Source of the DNA: Earliella scabrosa
Lineage: Eukaryota > Basidiomycota > Agaricomycetes > Polyporales > Polyporaceae
Assembly: GCA_022605405.1 (NCBI GenBank)
Contig: JABYQQ010000013.1
Coordinates: forward strand, 1,054,001 to 1,118,000
Direction: 5' to 3'
DNA length: 64,000 bases
The translations under genes were made by a program, and so were the position numbers. The notes beneath the pieces are model-generated. The model searched no databases and was not told the origin of the DNA. It saw nothing but the letters and a program-made list of their open reading frames with translations. Each line of letters opens with the position of its first letter. The first letter of the stretch is position 1. This document shows positions 59,317-64,000 of the stretch, in pieces.

Positions 59317-62026
59317 TCATGCAGCGGCGGCGGCTGCCTCTTTCCCTGCCGCCACAGGGGCCGCCTTCGAGCGTGGCGGGGGCTTGAGGCCCTTTGCCTT
59401 CATCCGCCTCCGCTTCATCTCTGCGCAGACGGTCCAGATCAGCACAATGCACCCCGCCATCATTAAGGAGCAGGATGGATCTTGGCGCAAGGAAAAATGA
59501 AAAAATGCACGATCGGGGAAGACAGTGCTCGGGCCCGATCGCCCGAGGTTTGGTTACCGGCTGCGAGAACGATGTCTCGGTTCCGCTTCCGCTCCATGGC
59601 AGGGAGAGAAGGAAGAGCACGCAAAAGAGAAGAAAACGAGTCACAACGGAGTGCTCACCTTCGAGGTACGGCTGGTCCTCGGCCTCGTCGAACGCAAACG
59701 ACGCGCCCTCGGCGTCCACCCCATCGCCCGCCGCTGCCGCCGCGGACTCTTCTTGCGCCTTCGGGGCCTTCGCGCGCTTCTCGACCTTGAACTTGGCGAC
59801 GTAGAAGCCGTCCATGTTGTGCACGTGCGGGTAGAAGCGGCGCGTGAGGCTGAGCTTGTCGCTGAACGTCTTGCCGCGGTAGCTCGTGTACCCCGGGCGG
59901 CCGAACTCGAGCCCGGTGTCGACGAGCTTGACGTTCGGACGCTTGCGGAGCGCGTAGTCGACCACCGCCTCGTTCTCGTCGACGGTCACGGAGCACGTAG
60001 AGTAGACGAGAAAGCCACCGGTCTTGGAGTCGGGCCGCACGCTGTCGATCGCGCAGAGGATCAGCTGCTTCTGCAGGTGCGACAGGAGGGTGAAGTCGCG
60101 CTCGGACTGCATAGTGCCGCAGTCCAACGTAACAGCAGCCGTACGTGCCATAAGAATCAGTCAGCAAGGTGCACAACCAAGACCATCGCGTGCATAGGGC
60201 GCGCACCTTGTTCGTCTTGACGCTGGCATCTTTGCTAATGACACCCGTCCCGCTGCACGGCGCGTCGAGGAGGACCCTGTCAAAGCCGCCGATGACCTTC
60301 GGGAACTCGCGCCCGTCGTAAGAGCACACGACCACGTTCTTGCACCCCAGGCGGTGCACGTTCGCGGTCAGACTCTTGGTACGCGCCTTGTTCGCGTCGT
60401 TTGCAAATACGACGCCGGTGTTCTGCATGAGCGCGGCCATATGCGTGGTCTTGCCGCCTGGCGCGGACGCCATGTCAAGCACGCGCTCTCCGGGCTGGGG
60501 TGACAGGGCAATCACCGGCAGGAACGACGACGCTGCTTGCAGCATGTAGTGACCGGCGAGGTACTCGGGGGTGGCACCGATGGGCACGCTGCTCTCGAAC
60601 ACTTGCAAACCGACGTTGGTCCACTTGCCGATGGGCTCGAGGTTAACGCCCCGATTAATCAGCGCTTGCGCGAGGTCCCGCCGCCGAGTGCGCAGGGTGT
60701 TTGTCCGGATCGTCACGGGGCGGGGAACCTCATTAGCCTCGAAGAACTCGATTGCCTGACACGAAGATTCAGCTTCCGCGCATTCACGAGTATCGATGGA
60801 ACTACCTCTGCGACGGGGAACAGCTGGAAGAGCTTCTCAGCGAGGAAGTCGTTGTAGCCGTAGTAGCTGGCAATGTCGGAGATGAGCTGCTGCACATATT
60901 CCGACCTTGACCTAGGTGCGGGTTGAGTAGGAAGTCAAAGAGACGCGCTGCCGTGATGGACATACCTCCCCTTGGCAGCGAACTTCCTGAAGTTCCCTAG
61001 TACCCGTACGCACTCGCGCATTCGTCTCTGTACAGTATGCACGTCCGGTCCTCCGGCCTTCTTTTCCTCCTCCCGCTCCTCCGCGGTGGGGAGCACGAAT
61101 CCTTCGCTATCCTCGCCGCCCTCCCCTTCCTCGTCCATGTCCACATCGTCCACGTCTGCAAGGTCATCGTCGCTAGCTTCCCCCGCTAACGCCGCCTCTC
61201 GCATCTCCTCCGCATCTAGTTCGGCCTCTCGCGCTGCTCGCGCGTCCAGAGCTCGCGACCGAGCCTCCATGTTCTTGATCGTTATAGGACCGTCCTCGTC
61301 CTCTTCATCTTCGTCACTGTCATCTGACGAGTCGTCCGAAGCAGTAGGGATGATTTTGAGTGGGCGCTCTTGTTGCTTTGACTTCTTGCCCTTGAGCTTG
61401 ACGGGAAGCTCGGGTTCGTCGTCGTCCGAGCCGAGCTCGAGCTCTTGCACTGGACGATTCAAGCGGTCGTTCCTGCAACAGATTCTTGAGCAAGGTCACG
61501 AGTCCAATAATGCGAACAACTGACTCTTCGTCTGCCCCGTCCACGTCAAATTCGTCGAGATCCCCCACGAACCCGCCTTCCTCGTCGCTGTCGTGGAATA
61601 ACGACCTGGACGAACAAGATGAGGCAATGCGTGTGCACGATAGCAATGCACGTACTTCGCCTGCGCCTTCAAGTCCTCATCGTCCTCCACATCCTCCCAC
61701 CCATCACTACTTCCCTCTGCCTCATCCTCGTCGTCCTCCTGGTCGAACCGGGCCTGCTTTTTCGGTTTGGATTTGTCCGCGTTCCCCTTCAAAGCACCCT
61801 TCGGCGCGCTCTTCTCCGAGTCTTTGCTTTTGACTGCAGCCGACTTCCCGAGCTTCGCGGTACCGCCCGTGGTCTCCTTGACCTTCTTCGCAGGCCGCTT
61901 GCTCGCAGAGTCTCCATCGTCCGCCTTGCGCTTCCCGAGCTTTTTCTGGGACGGCCGTCCAGCATTTTCTTGCACCTCGACGAGGGGTGCGGGGTCGCCC
62001 TGTTTTGTCTTCGCGCGTCTTCCCAT
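59317..62026 (-). CDS. NOP2: Nop2/NSUN1, 25S rRNA cytosine-5 methyltransferase
   Basis: Nucleolar RNA m5C methyltransferase needed for large ribosomal subunit assembly. Start MGRRAKTKQGDPAPLVEV opens a long basic and acidic N-terminus (KKLGKRKADDGDS, DEEGEGGEDSEGF). The core begins with VQQLISDIASYYGYNDFLAE and EVPRPVTIRTNTLRTRR. SAM binding is in RVLDMASAPGGKTTHMAAL, then VFANDANKARTKSLTANV, the catalytic motif RVLLDAPCSGTGVISKDAS, HLQKQLILCAIDSV and the second Cys in LVYSTCSVTVDENEAVVDY. Near the end is FYPHVHNMDGFYVAKFKVEK. A final small exon gives EMKRRRMKAKGLKPPPRSK and a run of six Ala. All RsmB/Nop2 motifs are intact. Confidence 0.93.
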
Positions 62027-62292
62027 GATTGCAACTGGTCAAGGAGTAGCAGGGAGGCCTTAAGAGCGAGATATACAAAGGTGAGCTTCAAGACACAGAA
62101 ATTTCAGGCGCCCATAAGAAGTTACTCCCAGAATGGCAGGAGGAGAACCCTAACCCGAGCCCCAGCCAATGAGAATATGGCCGTGCGGCCCGGAGGGAGG
62201 TTTCGGTGTAACCGCCCGACAGCATGTGGAGGAGCTCGTACTTAGCACTACCCCACTACTTTCCCGCCTGAACGCACTCCATCGACCATCCT

Positions 62293-63210
62293 TTGCTGGC
62301 CATGCTGCCCATCTTACCTTCCTTGCTATCTCGCCCTCTGTGCGGCACGGTGCGCAGAGCACCATGCCTTCCGGCCCCGTACAGCGGTGTCACCAAGACC
62401 TATTTCACCCCCAACCGTGCCGGCTGCGGTTGCGCACGTCGGCCATACGTTCAATACACCCGTTCTTCGTCGCTCTCGAACCAGCCGCGGTCTCCTGCGG
62501 GGCCTCGCGGCCAGATCAGCGAAGCCCGCTGCATCTTCAGGATCGTCATGGGTGGTGTCGGGCTGGCGCTCACCTTCCTGGCGGCTCCTGTGATTTACTG
62601 TGATCGTACGTCGCGTTAGAGTCGGTCTGGTCGTGGCGCACGGGCATCTTACTCATCCCCGGTGCTTTCTGTTTAGCTGTAACGTCCAAGACCGCGCCCC
62701 CCACGACTACCTCCCCTCCCCCGCCGACGCAAAACCAGACGTCATCGCCCGCTCCACCTTCCGTCCCCCCTCCCCCGCAATCAAGCGTCAACTTTTACGA
62801 GCTCACTTTCGGAACCGTCTGCGGACTATGCGCAGGCGTGTTCGTGAAGAAGGGCGCGCGGATGGTCGCGTTCACGCTGGGCGGTGTCTTCGTCCTTCTC
62901 CAGGTGAGCGCTGATGCACAGTTCTATCGCCCGCAGCTATCCGCAGTCTCTCATCCATTCGCCCTGTCCCAATCTCATCAATCCACTGTCCTTTGGATAG
63001 TATCTGGGTTCTCTGTCCCTGGTGCGCGTGGACTGGAGCCGCGCTGCGACCAGGTTCGAGAACCTGTTTTACACCAAAGACGCAGCAGGCGTGAAGAGAC
63101 CGCCGAATGTCGGTTCGCTCTTCCGCTGGATCATCGACTTCTTGACTGCGGACTTCCAGCCTCGGGCGTCGTTCATTGCTGGCTTCGGTCTTGGCCTCAG
63201 GATTGGTTGA
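62293..63210 (+). CDS. FUN14-family mitochondrial membrane protein
   Basis: Member of the FUN14/FUNDC family of mitochondrial outer-membrane proteins. The N-terminus is Arg-rich and without acids for about 50 residues (MLAMLPILPSLLSRPLCG), like a mitochondrial leader. A first hydrophobic segment is IVMGGVGLALTFLAAPVIY. After an intron (codon split CCT) a Pro/Thr-rich linker leads to the FUN14 core: SVNFYELTFGTVCGLCAGVF, VKKGARMVAFTLGGVFVLLQ. A second intron is followed by YLGSLSLVRVDWSRAATRFE and a tail ending AGFGLGLRIG. Length is about 215 residues. Start at 62302 is also possible. Role in mitophagy or membrane contact is only family-level inference. Confidence 0.82.
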
Positions 63211-63405
63211 GGTGGACGATCGAGGGGGCAGTCGAGGAGATCCATGCAGGACGTTCATGTGTACGATTCTCCACCGCTCACAAGATTGTTACATTACTGT
63301 ACATATATACAACCGTACTTGCACGACTTCACGATACTATTTATGAGATGTCGCTGAACGGAGCGTCAGTTTCCCCTCTCAAGAATGAGCATGGGCGCAC
63401 TCACA

Positions 63406-64000
63406 TTACCATCGCGGGACAAGCTCCTTCACCTTCTCGAGCAGAGCAGGGTTCTCCTCCCGTCCACGCTCATAATCTGTCCGTGCCTCCTGGACGTAAC
63501 CAAACAGCTCCTGCAGCAAGGGCGGCAGCTCTTGATAGTCCCCGACGGGAGACTTGAGTTGCTTCCTATCAGGACTCCAGCCCTGCACGCTCGTCTGCTT
63601 GTACTCGCCCGACTCGGTCTTGTAGAAGAGCTGGTCGATCGGCCGCGAGGTGACAGGATGATCGACCCTCCAGGCGTTCATGAAGCTGCCCGTCTCGGGC
63701 AGACGGGTCGTCTCCTCAGCGAGGGATGTGAGGCTGGAGAAGTCCTGGGGCTGGAGCTGCAGGACACGGCCGCGGGCGTCGACTGCGATGTCCGGACGGA
63801 AGACGGCGAGGGTGAAGCCTTCGGGATCTGCTTGGGCGTTCAGGAGGACGGCGAAGACGAGTTCATCCTTTGTGGGCGTGAAGTCGGGTGCGGAGGGATG
63901 CGGGGTGGCCCGAGAGTACCACCCTTCGGCGGACGGGGCCATCGTGTCTGGGTAGGTGTTGAAGATGGCGGAGAAGGGGCTCGTTACGGCCTGGAGGGTG
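63406..64000 (-). CDS. Unrecognised protein, C-terminal part (runs off the window)
   Basis: The open frame continues without a stop to the window edge, so the Met at 63942 is probably internal; the codons before it read FSAIFNTYPDT. Visible are about 198 residues: LVFAVLLNAQADPEGFTLAVF, RPDIAVDARGRVLQLQPQDF, a Thr/Pro/Glu-rich middle (SLAEETTRLPETGSFMNAWR), HPVTSRPIDQLFYKTESGEY and a charged helix EARTDYERGREENPALLEK ending KELVPRW. It looks like a soluble, single-domain protein with one clear hydrophobic strand pair. No motif that I know is present. It is convergent with the FUN14 gene (195 bp). Confidence 0.6.
   Translation of the reverse strand, partial: TLQAVTSPFSAIFNTYPDTMAPSAEGWYSRATPHPSAPDFTPTKDELVFAVLLNAQADPEGFTLAVFRPDIAVDARGRVLQLQPQDFSSLTSLAEETTRLPETGSFMNAWRVDHPVTSRPIDQLFYKTESGEYKQTSVQGWSPDRKQLKSPVGDYQELPPLLQELFGYVQEARTDYERGREENPALLEKVKELVPRW

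Noticed and set aside
59317..59640. Nop2 reading frame ending early, before the last exon.
   Set aside because: An intron ending CTGCGCAG leads to a last exon with the basic KRRRMKAKG tail common in this family.

Overview
The window reads as nuclear DNA of a basidiomycete fungus, most likely an Agaricomycete. Genes are broken by many short introns (about 50-60 nt, GT...AG), coding DNA is GC-rich, and the proteins match fungal families such as Nse1, Pis1, Yos9, the Hal4/Sat4 kinases, Prp28, Sso syntaxin, Pmp3, SUR7/PalI and Nop2. I found no prokaryotic, viral, CRISPR, rRNA or convincing tRNA signal. I support 24 protein-coding genes; both edge genes (Nse1 on the left, an unrecognised protein on the right) run out of the window.

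Left part (1-19 kb): Nse1 (SMC5/6 complex); a mitochondrial Msp1-like AAA ATPase; phosphatidylinositol synthase; kynurenine 3-monooxygenase (BNA4); a small protein with four AT-hooks; the ER lectin Yos9; and a Hal4/Sat4-type kinase. Then comes about 8 kb (18.9-27.0 kb) with no recognisable gene. It holds two related, non-coding, terminal-inverted-repeat elements of 672 and 675 bp in opposite orientation. Each is flanked by a 13-bp direct repeat. This is the best candidate for an undescribed element family.

Middle (27-44.5 kb): the spliceosomal helicase Prp28, a small EF-hand/Miro-like protein, a METTL21-type methyltransferase, a RhoGEF with a split DH domain, asparagine synthetase, and a tandem pair of pyridoxal-reductase-like aldo/keto reductases that also share their core promoter.

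Right part (44.5-64 kb): Sso-type syntaxin; kynureninase (BNA5) tail-to-tail with a kynurenine formamidase-like hydrolase (BNA7); Pmp3, built from five exons including one of 5 nt; eIF2B epsilon with an unusual acidic tail; a disordered Ala/Glu/Lys protein; a SUR7/PalI protein; Nop2; a FUN14 protein; and the partial unknown gene.

Three enzymes of tryptophan-to-NAD (kynurenine) metabolism lie in this one window, two of them adjacent. The rest is mostly housekeeping. Exon-intron structures were assembled by eye from splice sites and protein continuity; no transcript evidence or database search was available.
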